From: Candidatus Hydrogenedentota bacterium
GTDB taxonomy: Bacteria; Hydrogenedentota; Hydrogenedentia; Hydrogenedentales; CAITNO01
Length of the DNA stretch: 64,000 bases
Direction: 5' to 3'
Assembly (NCBI GenBank): GCA_903893795.1
Contig: CAITNO010000106.1
Coordinates: 62,001-126,000 of the forward strand
Position 1 is the first letter of the stretch. The number at the start of each line of letters is the position of its first letter. Position numbers and translations under genes: made by a program. Below the pieces are notes generated by a model. That model saw only the letters and a list, made by a program, of their open reading frames with translations. It ran no database searches and was not told the origin of the DNA. This document shows, piece after piece, positions 33,312-42,144 of the stretch.

Positions 33312-33480
33312 CTGGCTCTTTCTCCTGTTTCCGCCCGGCCGCTGCCTGCCGATCGGTTGTCTCATTCGGCGTCGGCGCGGTCACGGGACCATTCCCCGGG
33401 GTTAACGCCCCACCACTGTCGGTCTCATGCTTTCATCGTGCCATCAATGACAGAGTCCTGCGATGGCACCCAATTTCCGC

Positions 33481-36477
33481 TTAATATCGCTTTTCCGGAC
33501 GCGACATGGATGCCAGCGCAATCAGGCCCAGTGCCGAGACGAATAGGTCTCCCGCAGCGGGCAAGTGCCTTTCCTTGCTGCAGTTGCACCCATTTCCGCC
33601 AGTGCCGGGCTCCCCTTCACCTTCTCCCTCACCTTCACCCTCGGCCTGGCCTTCGCCCTCGGCAACGGCCACCACGGCCAGCGGCAGGGTGACGGATTTT
33701 GTCGAGCCCTGAGCCACGCTGACCGTCCGTTGCGCACTCACACGGCCGGGCGCAGTGGCGGTCACCGTGTAGGAACCGTCGGGTACCGCCGGGAAAGAAT
33801 ACACTCCACGACTGTTTTCTGTTACAGGACGGTAGGCGCTTATCTGCATGGTCACGGTGGCATCGGTCAGCGGCGCACTCGTTCCGGCATCCACGACGGA
33901 GCAGAAAATGGCGCTCGCCAGCAGGGAATTCCCGGTTGCCAGGAACGGTTCGTGGACGTTTTGCCCCTGAATGCGTCCGCCGACCGCAACAGGGTCGTTG
34001 GTGCCCCAGTCATTGTTTTGCATCGAGATGGCCGTGCTTCGCTCATTGATGACCGCCGGTCCGGCAATGGTCAGGCTGAAGAGGTTCCAACCGGTGCCGG
34101 GGTCGCCTGTGTCACCCAGCGTGCCCGCATCCGCCTGGGGGTCATCCCAGGAATGCACCACGATGCCGCTGCCGGAAAGCTGCTCAAAGATACAGCGCCT
34201 TATGGTGGGGATGCCGCCGAATAGTTCTATGCCGATGTGCAAATAGCGGAATTCGCAGTTTTCTATAACCGATTCCAGCGGGGCGGCGCCGTAGGCCGTG
34301 ATGCCGCTGCCCGTGCGCGCATCGGCCGAACCCTCAAAGACCACCCCGTCAACCCGCATCCGGCTAAGGTTCATCTGAAGCAGCCAGCCCGGTCCATCCG
34401 TATCGGGCATGATCTTCAAATGGGAGAGCAGTGTGTCCTGCGCGCCCATAATGCCCCCGACGATCACGGCCGGAGGGTCCTGCTTTCTTGAGACGACCTG
34501 TACGAAGGAGGGGAGCTCGACCAACCCCTCCGCGTAGGTGCCCGGCAGCAGCACGATGCGCACCGGGGTGGATTTTCCCGCGCCCGCCTGTCCCAGTGCG
34601 TGGGTGAGGGTTTGGAAAGGCGTCTCAAAGCTGCCGTTTCCGCCGTCGTCGCTGCCTGCGTTGGACACAAAAAGCATCCGGTACGGACTTGCGGGATCCT
34701 GCGGGTCCGACCGTCCCAGGTATTCCTCCAGATTGGTCACCGAGTCGTTGTCCGCATCCAGTGCACTGTCATCGGCAAGCGGGTCCAGGCTGTGCCGCGC
34801 CTCCCAGCCGTCGGGCATGCCGTCGTCATCACTGTCAACGTTGCCGTCGCTGGTGCCGATACAGGCTTCCTGGCAGGCGGTCAGACCGTCATGGTCATTG
34901 TCAGGGCTGTTGGCGGCACAGTCTGCAAAGCATGCCGCCCAGGGACCGCCTGTCCATTCGCCCTCCCCCTCGGCGCCGGGGCGCGTGAATTGCGCCCCCA
35001 CGCCTGTCGGTCCGTCGATGGAAAGCGTGGCGGGATTCTGTGTGCCCGCGAGCGCCCCATACCAACCCTGAAACGCATAGTTGCCCTGGGCTGTTGCCGT
35101 CAGGGTGACCTCCGTGCCTTTGGCATAGCCGTCGGCCGGTTGGGGCGGGTCGAGGCCAATGGTGCCTCCAACGGACGACAGCAGCGTCAGTTTGAACGAT
35201 GGGGTCAGGTCAAACTGTGCCCCGATGGTTTTGTCTCCGTCCATGATCAGCGTGGTGGGATTGTCACTGTTGGCGGACACCAGGTCGCCGGTCCACGCGG
35301 ACAGTGAGTAACCGTTATCGGGGACGGCATTGACACACAGATCGGTGAATTCCGTGAACGTGGGCCCCGGCTGCTCCGGTATTGTAGATGTGGTTGTTGT
35401 GATGGACCCGTTTGTGCCCGGTGTCATGGTCAATGTGTAGCTGGAAACAGGCAGGCCGTACAGCCAGACGTCGTTTAATTCGTCAAAGGCGGACGGCGTC
35501 GGACGCGTCATGCCGCCCACCACCCAAATGCGGCCCTTGTGCTCCACCGCGCCGAAAAACGCGCGGTTGGTCCAGGGCACCGCGGACGAAAACCATCCTG
35601 TTCCCGTGGATGAACGCCACGCGTCGGCAAAAAAGCCGGAGGAGCCCGCTCCACCCATGACCCACAGCTCACCATTGTGCGCCACGCAGCCGAAACCGTC
35701 ACGTGCGCTCCAGGCATCGGACGGTCCGGACAGGGTCCAATTGGCGCCGTTTTCAGAGTGCCACATGTCGCTCAAATAGAAAGGCGACAGGCTCGTATTG
35801 CCGCCCAGCACCCACAACTCGCTGTTGAACACGGTCACACCGGGCAGATACCGGCCTGACCACATGGGGGTTTGTCCGAGGTTTTCCTGGGTCCACGTGT
35901 TCCCGTTGGTTGTGCTCCAGGCATCCTGGAAATAGTCGGTGGGCTTGTGGCTTCCTCCCAGCACCCAGAACTTGTTGCCAAAGGCAATTGCGCGGTGTCC
36001 TTCGCGCGCAACCCATTCCGGAGTGCCCATCTGGGTCCAGTTTTCGCCGTCGGGCGTCGACCACACATCATTCACATCCGCGCCTGCGGAGGGCGTGTCC
36101 TGCCGCCATCCGCCCAATACCCAAAGCTTGTCGTCATACACGGCGGCGGCATGTTCATACAGCGCGCCAAAGCGTGCCTCATAGGTCACGTTTTGCCAGT
36201 GGGTGCCGTCGTTTGACCGCCACACATCCGCCAGCACCCCGCCGATGTTGTAATAGCCCGGGTCGGCGCTGGTGGAGCCGCCGATGACATACACGCAATT
36301 GCCGAAGGAAACGACGGCATGCCCCACCCGCTTCGCAAAGGGCGCGCTGCTGGCGGCGCAGGACCACGCCTCGATCTGCCCGCCGGTCGCCTTTGTCGCC
36401 CCTGCCTGCGCCTCTTCGGCCATGGCCGCCGTGAAGCATGCAACAACGGCCATGATCAGCACCCTATGTCTGTTCAT
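33481..36477 (-). CDS. Giant mosaic surface protein: Kelch, beta-repeat, TSP3, beta-helix and CTERM-like tail
   Basis: 998 aa. Signal peptide about 1-27. Residues about 30-340 hold some six Kelch units (YDDKLWVLGGWRQ, FGNKFWVLGGSHK, FNSELWVLGGNTS, HNGELWVMGGAGS). About 345-510 are two bacterial surface repeats (LSSVGGTIGLDPPQ, ATAQGNYAFQGWYG). About 520-600 are thrombospondin-3-like Ca loops (DSDDDGMPDGWE, DADNDSVTNLEEY). About 605-860 is a right-handed beta-helix; a carboxypeptidase-regulatory-like domain follows (TDATVTMQI). Then comes an EGEGEGEGEG linker and the tail CNCSKERHLPAAGDLF at 964-979, ending in a hydrophobic helix and RPEKRY. ATG 36477 is chosen for its signal peptide. The protein is probably tethered at the cell surface. 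Confidence 0.88.
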   Translation of the reverse strand: MNRHRVLIMAVVACFTAAMAEEAQAGATKATGGQIEAWSCAASSAPFAKRVGHAVVSFGNCVYVIGGSTSADPGYYNIGGVLADVWRSNDGTHWQNVTYEARFGALYEHAAAVYDDKLWVLGGWRQDTPSAGADVNDVWSTPDGENWTQMGTPEWVAREGHRAIAFGNKFWVLGGSHKPTDYFQDAWSTTNGNTWTQENLGQTPMWSGRYLPGVTVFNSELWVLGGNTSLSPFYLSDMWHSENGANWTLSGPSDAWSARDGFGCVAHNGELWVMGGAGSSGFFADAWRSSTGTGWFSSAVPWTNRAFFGAVEHKGRIWVVGGMTRPTPSAFDELNDVWLYGLPVSSYTLTMTPGTNGSITTTTSTIPEQPGPTFTEFTDLCVNAVPDNGYSLSAWTGDLVSANSDNPTTLIMDGDKTIGAQFDLTPSFKLTLLSSVGGTIGLDPPQPADGYAKGTEVTLTATAQGNYAFQGWYGALAGTQNPATLSIDGPTGVGAQFTRPGAEGEGEWTGGPWAACFADCAANSPDNDHDGLTACQEACIGTSDGNVDSDDDGMPDGWEARHSLDPLADDSALDADNDSVTNLEEYLGRSDPQDPASPYRMLFVSNAGSDDGGNGSFETPFQTLTHALGQAGAGKSTPVRIVLLPGTYAEGLVELPSFVQVVSRKQDPPAVIVGGIMGAQDTLLSHLKIMPDTDGPGWLLQMNLSRMRVDGVVFEGSADARTGSGITAYGAAPLESVIENCEFRYLHIGIELFGGIPTIRRCIFEQLSGSGIVVHSWDDPQADAGTLGDTGDPGTGWNLFSLTIAGPAVINERSTAISMQNNDWGTNDPVAVGGRIQGQNVHEPFLATGNSLLASAIFCSVVDAGTSAPLTDATVTMQISAYRPVTENSRGVYSFPAVPDGSYTVTATAPGRVSAQRTVSVAQGSTKSVTLPLAVVAVAEGEGQAEGEGEGEGEGEPGTGGNGCNCSKERHLPAAGDLFVSALGLIALASMSRPEKRY

Positions 36478-36498
36478 CACCGGTTCCCATCTCATATT

Positions 36499-36516
36499 TC
36501 GGGGGTGAACCCCCGA
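36499..36516. other. Short hairpin in the leader of the Kelch gene
   Basis: TCGGGGG/CCCCCGA with a 4-nt loop, ending about 22 bp upstream of the ATG at 36477. It would fold in the minus-strand 5' leader and could limit ribosome access. Confidence 0.6.
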
Positions 36517-36686
36517 TATTGTTTTTTTCGCCGCCCCTTCCCCGCCTCAAGTCTATCAGTCATCGAATCGCCGGTCAAGGTGAATTCTGCGCTTTTCCCG
36601 ATGCTGATTGGTTCAGGTGGCCGGATCCGGGCGTGCGATCCCGACGGCACGGGGCCTTCCAAGGGCCTGAAAAGCCGGAGTGCGGC

Positions 36687-37490
36687 TCAGCCAATCTGGA
36701 CCGAAGACATGGATATTGAACCCAGGGTTACCCTGTCCGAGAAGAACTGGAGCTGCTCTTCCGTGCCCTGCGCGCCGAGCACGTACAACAGCGGGAGATA
36801 GTGTTCATTGGTCGGCACGGAAAGGCGGTCGGCAGGGCCCAGATTTGGATAATCGATGATGGCGGCATGGTCGCCCGCCAAGATCAACCGTCGTATCGTC
36901 TCATCAAATTCAACGGCCCAGTCATAGGCAGTGTCTTCCCAGACCACAGTGCGCAGGTTGTGCACGATATTGCCGCTACCAAGAATCAGAATGCCCTCGT
37001 TGCGGAGCACCCGCAATTCCCTCCCCAAGTCATAGTGGTATTGGGGTTCGCGGCTGCGGTCGAGACTGAGCTGCAGCACCGGAAAGTCGGCCTCCGGATA
37101 CATTTTCGACAACACCGACCATGTGCCGTGGTCCAGCCCCCAATTCAGGTCAAGTTGCAGCTCCGCCCCGGCAACAAGCTTTTGAATCCTGAGCGCAAGC
37201 TCCGGGTCGCCCGGCGCCGGATACTGCATGTCGAAAAGGGCCTGCGGAAAGCCCTGGAAGTCATGAATGGTCCTGGGTTGGTCCATTGCCGTCACCCAGG
37301 TGCCGTTTGTTTCCCAGTGTGCGGAGATGCATAGAATCGCCTTGGGTCGGGGCAGCGACCTGCCCAGGGCGGCCCATGCGCGGCCGAACTCGTTGTCCTC
37401 TATCGCATTGGTCGGGCTGCCATGCCCCACGAACAGTGCGGGCATGGTGATGCCGGAATCGGCCGTCATATCCATTTCATCGCTTGGCAT
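36687..37490 (-). CDS. ygiD: LigB/YgiD-type extradiol ring-cleavage dioxygenase
   Basis: 267 aa. This is a near-canonical class III extradiol dioxygenase of the DODA/YgiD group: PALFVGHGSPTNAIEDNEF, PKAILCISAHWET, NWGLDHGTWSVLS and a late NEHYLPLLYVLG supply the metal-binding His residues. Reported activity in the group is 4,5-cleavage of catechol substrates such as DOPA; the substrate in this organism is unknown. ATG 37490 is 4-5 bases after GAGGAG and is preferred over the much longer upstream frame, which only antiparallels the GntR gene. It follows that regulator by 56 bp on the same strand, with a repeat element in between. Confidence 0.9.
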   Translation of the reverse strand: MPSDEMDMTADSGITMPALFVGHGSPTNAIEDNEFGRAWAALGRSLPRPKAILCISAHWETNGTWVTAMDQPRTIHDFQGFPQALFDMQYPAPGDPELALRIQKLVAGAELQLDLNWGLDHGTWSVLSKMYPEADFPVLQLSLDRSREPQYHYDLGRELRVLRNEGILILGSGNIVHNLRTVVWEDTAYDWAVEFDETIRRLILAGDHAAIIDYPNLGPADRLSVPTNEHYLPLLYVLGAQGTEEQLQFFSDRVTLGSISMSSVQIG

Positions 37491-37511
37491 ATTGCTCCTC
37501 CGTTCGACGGA

Positions 37512-37539
37512 AGCCGGCAGGGATGCCGACGCTCCCAGT
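37512..37539 (+). repeat. Single REP-like hairpin unit (28 nt), same family as 44042-44115
   Basis: This 28-nt unit agrees with the reverse complement of 44042-44069 at 27 of 28 positions and with 44088-44115 at 25 of 28. It can fold as a GC-rich hairpin (GCCGGC..GCCGAC) next to CGCTCCCAGT. It lies between the GntR stop and the ligB-like start. Confidence 0.85.
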
Positions 37540-37546
37540 GGATGGA

Positions 37547-38302
37547 TTAGGGGGCCACGTGCACGAGATTGTGTGCGGCCGACCCGGAGGAGAGGGTGGT
37601 CTCCAGTTTTTCCAGATAGCGGATAGCCGCCAGTTCGGCCATGACGGGGTCCTGGTCCTGAAGCGCTTCCAGAATGCGGTGGAATATCTTCTTCTTCTGG
37701 CTCGAATCGGGCATGACGAGGTCCACCAGCGACAGGATGCGCACCGCAATGCGCTCCAGCGTGGTGCACAGCCCGATGCAGACCCGGTTGTGCGTGGCGC
37801 CGACCACCTGGCGGATCAATTCGAGCGTCAGGTCGGCGAAGCGCTTCGCGTCGTCGCCGGCATGCTCCCACTCGTCGATGAGGCGCTTGATGCTTTCAAT
37901 GTCCTCGTCCGTGCGGTGCACCGCCGCGAGCCGCACCACGAGCCGGATGAAATGTCCCCGGAACTCCAGCACTTCGCGCAGGAAGGGAATGTTCAGCGAG
38001 CCGTCTTCCAGGGTGATGAGCGTGTCGAAGAGTTCAACGCCGCGCATGAATTCCAAGTCCTGCACATATACGCCCGAGCCCCGCCAACTTCGGACGATAC
38101 CCACCGCCTCCAGCCGCTTCACCGCCTCGCGGAGCACGGTCCGTGCGACGCCGTATTCTGCGGCGAGTTCCCGCTCCGGGGGGAGTTTGGCATCCTTGGG
38201 AAACTCTCCCAGAAAGATTCGGCGGGTAAGTTTTCGGGCGATCTCCTCCGAACCGGTTTTGACCGGTTGGGATTCGCGCGTGTTCAGGCTGCGATGTGCC
38301 AT
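37547..38302 (-). CDS. FadR-subfamily GntR transcriptional regulator
   Basis: 251 aa. N-terminal winged helix (about 18-85): KLPPERELAAEYGVARTVLREAVKRLEAVGIVRSWRGSGVYV is the textbook GntR DNA-binding sequence. The rest (about 95-235) is an all-alpha FCD-type effector domain (LEFRGHFIRLVVRLAA, DAKRFADLTLEL-IRQVVGATHN) that usually senses a sugar acid or other carboxylate. It probably represses its own gene and near neighbours: GTTGACCAAC at 38323-38332, just downstream of its promoter, is an imperfect dyad suitable as an operator. The ligB-like gene follows on the same strand; the DUF1559 gene is divergent. Confidence 0.92.
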   Translation of the reverse strand: MAHRSLNTRESQPVKTGSEEIARKLTRRIFLGEFPKDAKLPPERELAAEYGVARTVLREAVKRLEAVGIVRSWRGSGVYVQDLEFMRGVELFDTLITLEDGSLNIPFLREVLEFRGHFIRLVVRLAAVHRTDEDIESIKRLIDEWEHAGDDAKRFADLTLELIRQVVGATHNRVCIGLCTTLERIAVRILSLVDLVMPDSSQKKKIFHRILEALQDQDPVMAELAAIRYLEKLETTLSSGSAAHNLVHVAP

Positions 38303-38335
38303 AAGAGCTCCTTCCTCGGAGAGTTGACCAACGCT

Positions 38336-38364
38336 ATTCTAACCCTGTTCTTCCGATGAGTCAA
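38336..38364 (-). promoter_or_regulatory. Promoter of the GntR gene
   Basis: Minus strand TTGACT (38359-38364), 17-bp spacer, TAGAAT (38336-38341). Both boxes match sigma70 at 5 of 6. The predicted start is about 28 bp before the ATG and just precedes the dyad at 38323-38332. Confidence 0.7.
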
Positions 38365-38491
38365 TAATAGCGGTCTGACCACATCAGCACTAATTGGCAG
38401 GTATTTTATTGAAATACGCATAATTTATAACAAGAATTGCGATAATGGTGGACCGTGTTGCCAAGTAGTTATACCAATTACAAAGATTTCC

Positions 38492-38520
38492 TTGACAAAA
38501 GAGGGGAACTGGCATAGGAT
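38492..38520 (+). promoter_or_regulatory. Promoter of the DUF1559 pseudopilin gene
   Basis: TTGACA (38492-38497), 17-bp spacer, TAGGAT (38515-38520), preceded by an AT-rich stretch (38400-38490) that may act as an UP element. The ATG is at 38574, leaving a leader of about 45 nt. Confidence 0.65.
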
Positions 38521-38573
38521 GAGCGCCGTAGACGGGTTTTTATAACCGCAGTCAAACTGCGAGGGAGCTTCCC

Positions 38574-39539
38574 ATGAGGCGTCGTGGATTTACGCTGATT
38601 GAACTTCTGGTGGTTATTGCCATCATCGGCATCCTGGCGGCCATACTCCTGCCCGCACTGGCCCGCGCGCGCGAAGCGGCGCGCCGCGCAAGCTGCCAGA
38701 ACAATCTCAAGCAGTGGGGCCTCATTTTCAAGATGTATTCGAACGAATCACCGGGTGGAAAGTATCCCCCGATTGAGATCGAGCTGGGGTGCGGCGGTTC
38801 GGGCCTGCTCACCGGCCGCCCCTGCATCGCATTCGGTCCGCGCGTTTCGGCGGTCTATCCGGAATACCTGACAGACCCGGCCATTGCATTCTGTCCGTCC
38901 GATGCGCAGGACAAACTGCAAAACTTCAAGGAGGCTGGCACCGGACGCTTGACGCTGGTCGACAAAGTGAACGGCAACGGACAGCAGGGCGTAGAGGGCA
39001 TCGACGCCAGCTACACCTTTGCCGACGTCGTTCTTGACCGTCTCGATGTGGACATGCTGCCCATTCCGTCCGAACTGCTCAGCGTTATTCCGCAGCTCGG
39101 CCTGAACGGGCTGGATCCGATGATCACGCAGGGTCCCGCGCAGTTCATGGAGCAGATGAAGTATGTGCTGAGCCAGGCAACACCCTATGCACTCACCGGG
39201 AACAACGACGGCTTTTGCAACGTGTTTGACTCCGATCGCACGGTTCCGCAGGGATACGGCAACGGCGGCAGCGCGAAGGTGTACCGACTCAAGGAGGGCG
39301 TCGAGCGTTTTCTCATCACCGACATCAACAATGCCGGCAGCAGCGCGAAATCCCAGAGCAGCGTCTTTGTTCTGTGGGACAATGTGTCCATCGTCACGTC
39401 CAAATTCAACCACATTCCCGGTGGCTCCAATGTGCTTTACATGGACGGCCATGTGGAGTTCGTCAAGTATCCCGGAGCCCCGCCCGTGGACAAACTGTCC
39501 GCGTCGTTCATGCACCTGTTTGACTTCCAGGGTTCGTGA
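38574..39539 (+). CDS. DUF1559-type type II pseudopilin-like protein
   Basis: 321 aa. Class III/IV prepilin leader: [20 protein letters not shown], with the cleavage Gly before Phe, the Glu at +5 of the mature chain and a long hydrophobic helix. It is followed by [25 protein letters not shown], and near the C-terminus the H-x9-DG motif ([19 protein letters not shown]). This is the SBP_bac_10/DUF1559 family, greatly expanded in Planctomycetes, Verrucomicrobia and Lentisphaerae, whose members are exported pseudopilins of unknown role. GAGGGAG precedes the ATG. No secretion machinery gene is nearby; it is an orphan. Confidence 0.93.
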   Translation: MRRRGFTLIELLVVIAIIGILAAILLPALARAREAARRASCQNNLKQWGLIFKMYSNESPGGKYPPIEIELGCGGSGLLTGRPCIAFGPRVSAVYPEYLTDPAIAFCPSDAQDKLQNFKEAGTGRLTLVDKVNGNGQQGVEGIDASYTFADVVLDRLDVDMLPIPSELLSVIPQLGLNGLDPMITQGPAQFMEQMKYVLSQATPYALTGNNDGFCNVFDSDRTVPQGYGNGGSAKVYRLKEGVERFLITDINNAGSSAKSQSSVFVLWDNVSIVTSKFNHIPGGSNVLYMDGHVEFVKYPGAPPVDKLSASFMHLFDFQGS

Positions 39540-39637
39540 GAATAGGAAGGCGTGGACGGGGATGCGACGGATCAGACGGACCGGTCAGACCGGACGAATC
39601 GGATAAATGAAACCGGGGAATGCTGTCGGCGGACCCG

Positions 39638-42106
39638 TTAGTCGTTAATCATCTCCTCTGTGCCGGAAAAGATGACATTGCCTGCCCGGTCCCAGTGGGT
39701 GATGGAACCCTGCACGCGGTATCCCTGCCAGTGCGACTCGATGCGCTTGCCGCCGTCGGGCCAATAGTGGGTCCACACGCCGTTCCCAACCGCGTCGCGC
39801 GTCCACGACCACACCCGACTGCCGCTGCGGTCCCAGAGTGTTTCTTCCCCCACCTTGCGGCCCTGCGCATACTCGACGGCGTACTGCTTCTTTCCATCGG
39901 GGTAGAACCAGGTTTCCGGGCCGTCCAGCAGGTATTTTCCGTCGGGGTCAATGCAGTCTGACCATGTAATTCGCGATGTCCCGTCGGCATAATGCTCCTC
40001 GTGCGGAATGCGGCTCACGACATTCCCGAATCCCGCCACAGGGGAGTCATCGGACAATATCCACGCCTCGTTCATGGCGAAGTGGAGCGAGGGATGGTTC
40101 ATGGAACTCATGAGATGGATGACACCGTCGGGCCCCTGCGTCGCGACGGCGTAACCCAGTGTGGGATAGCGGTGATGCGGCCCATCCTTCGGTTCCCACA
40201 CATCGGTCTCGAAGCGGTGCCGTTCGTGGGGCGTGGCCAGCGGGAGCGGTTTCATGTGCCAGGTCTCGCCCTCATCGTCGGACAATGCCACCAGAGCCCC
40301 GCGGGGCTTGTACCCTTCCGGCGGAGGGTTCTTGAAGTGCTGGCAGTCGGTGGCAAAGAAGAGCCGGCCGCTCTTGAGGCGGATGATGGTGGGCCGTTGA
40401 TTGGTGCCCAGTGCGGCAAAAGGCGCCTTGACCGGCTCCGTCCAGGTCTTGCCCCAGTCGGAGGAATAACATTTGGGCGTGTAACCCTCAATGTCGGTGT
40501 TCTTGCCGCCCATTGCCAGAATGCGGCTGTCTTTCAGGAGCACAAAGGTGGTGTGCCGTGCCGCGGTCATGCCCCAGGTGTCGCGCCAAGTTTTGCCGTT
40601 GTCGCCGCTGGCCCATAGGAACGACGATGCGTCGGGACCGTCCATGCCGAAGTAGAGGGTGCTGTCGGGTCCGCGAAAGGCGCTGTTGATGGGCTGCGCC
40701 GTGAAACCCCGCACCAGGCCGTCAATGAAGGGCACCTTCAACTCGGACCAGGTCGCACCGTTGTCCGTGGAGGTGCAGAAGCGGAAGGGCACGTTGCCCA
40801 ATTCTTGTTTCCCCGGCCCGAAGTAGCGTCCCCCGCCGAAGAACCACAATGTTCCGGCGTCGTTCCACAGCAGCGCCGACTGATCGTTCACGTCGGCCAC
40901 ATCGACAAAGACGTCGGGCATGTCCCACTGTTCGGCGCCCCGACGCAGGCGCGTGCAAACCATGGTGGCGTTGCTGCTCGCCTCGGACTGGCCGCGGACG
41001 GAACTGAAGGAGACCATGATGAGGTCGCCGTTGGGGCAGACGGCGAGTCCGCCGGAGTGAATGTGCCCCTTGATGCCCGGGTTGAGTCCCACGGCGGCAA
41101 TGTCCTCGTCGTGGCAGTTTTCCGGTGGGATGGGCAGGATTGGGCGCACCTTGAAATAGGGTCTGGCCGGGTCCGTCCCCTGCCCGCCGTCGTAGCGCCC
41201 CTGCTTGAGCCCCTGGTTGGGCCAGGGCACTTCAGCCTCCAGCGGCTTGGTGTCCGGCAACAGCGCCTGCACCACCCGGAACCCAATGAAGTGATTCAAC
41301 GGAACGTCGTTGCCTGCGGGCGGCGAATTGGGCATGAGACTGGCCCGGTTCGCACAGCGTCGGTAGAAGGGCGGGAAGTCGCCATAGGCCGTATCCTGAA
41401 AGCCCTGTGTGGCCTCGGCCTTCTGCCCCTCCGACTTTCGGTCCAAGTTCTCCTTGTCGAAGGGGTGAACCTCGATTCCGCCGCCACGCACCACGCGGGT
41501 GAAACCCGAAGCGCGGCCGACGGGGCCGGTCTGGTCCTCCCAGGAATAGAGACCGTACCAGTCATAACACCACTCGGACACGCCGCTGTGCATGCGCTTG
41601 AGGCCGAAGGAATTGGTGTCGTCGGCAGGCAACGTGTCGCCCGACCAGAAGAGACTGTCCGACCCGGCGCGGCAGGCATACTCCCATTCGGCCTCGGTGG
41701 GGAGCCGGTAGGGCTTGCCTTCCTTCTTGCTCAGCCATGTGCAGAATGCGTCCGCCTCGATCCAACTGACACCGGCGGCATAGGGCGCGAAAAGTTCCGG
41801 ACCCTGGTAGTCCGCGCGAAACTGCCGGAACTGCTCCGCCGTCACCTCGGTTTCGGACATGTGGAAGGCTTTGGTGATGGTTACCCTGTGGACGGGGACC
41901 TCGTCATGGTTCCCATGAGCACCCCAGTCGGGGCCGCTCATCTCCTTCGACACGGCATGCTGCTCGCCCATGAGGAAGGAACCCGCCGGAATGGGGAGCA
42001 TCTTCATTCCGCAGCCATTGGTGAAGGATTCGTCGGCAGTCGCCGACGTGGCGGTCAGAAACAACATAAAGAGTCCGCCGACAACGGTTATTCTCAAATA
42101 CTGCAT
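39638..42106 (-). CDS. Secreted fusion: FGE-like domain, sialidase-like BNR propeller and MORN repeats
   Basis: 822 aa. Signal peptide about 1-26. About 30-290 is a formylglycine-generating-enzyme fold (MKMLPIPAGSFLMGE, MSETEVTAEQF, YRLPTEAEWEYACRAGSDS, RVVRGGG, HFIGFRVV); the catalytic Cys pair of true FGE is not seen, only RRCANRAS, so it is probably a binding or structural domain. About 330-720 is a six-blade BNR/sialidase-like propeller (STDNGATWSEL, SGDNGKTWRD, SSDWGKTWTEP, SDDEGETWHM). About 730-822 are MORN/YwqK-type repeats (ETWFYPDGKKQYAVEY, GVWTHYWPDGGKRIESHW). ATG 42106 was chosen for its signal peptide. It lies 38 bp after the phosphoesterase-CBM9 gene and is likely in its operon. 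Confidence 0.88.
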   Translation of the reverse strand: MQYLRITVVGGLFMLFLTATSATADESFTNGCGMKMLPIPAGSFLMGEQHAVSKEMSGPDWGAHGNHDEVPVHRVTITKAFHMSETEVTAEQFRQFRADYQGPELFAPYAAGVSWIEADAFCTWLSKKEGKPYRLPTEAEWEYACRAGSDSLFWSGDTLPADDTNSFGLKRMHSGVSEWCYDWYGLYSWEDQTGPVGRASGFTRVVRGGGIEVHPFDKENLDRKSEGQKAEATQGFQDTAYGDFPPFYRRCANRASLMPNSPPAGNDVPLNHFIGFRVVQALLPDTKPLEAEVPWPNQGLKQGRYDGGQGTDPARPYFKVRPILPIPPENCHDEDIAAVGLNPGIKGHIHSGGLAVCPNGDLIMVSFSSVRGQSEASSNATMVCTRLRRGAEQWDMPDVFVDVADVNDQSALLWNDAGTLWFFGGGRYFGPGKQELGNVPFRFCTSTDNGATWSELKVPFIDGLVRGFTAQPINSAFRGPDSTLYFGMDGPDASSFLWASGDNGKTWRDTWGMTAARHTTFVLLKDSRILAMGGKNTDIEGYTPKCYSSDWGKTWTEPVKAPFAALGTNQRPTIIRLKSGRLFFATDCQHFKNPPPEGYKPRGALVALSDDEGETWHMKPLPLATPHERHRFETDVWEPKDGPHHRYPTLGYAVATQGPDGVIHLMSSMNHPSLHFAMNEAWILSDDSPVAGFGNVVSRIPHEEHYADGTSRITWSDCIDPDGKYLLDGPETWFYPDGKKQYAVEYAQGRKVGEETLWDRSGSRVWSWTRDAVGNGVWTHYWPDGGKRIESHWQGYRVQGSITHWDRAGNVIFSGTEEMIND

Positions 42107-42144
42107 CACGGGTGTCTCCAAGAACTTGTTGCATTCCGTCCTGT

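Noticed and set aside
39638..42106. Formylglycine-generating enzyme acting on a sulfatase
   Set aside because: The paired active-site Cys is not seen and no sulfatase is encoded in the window.
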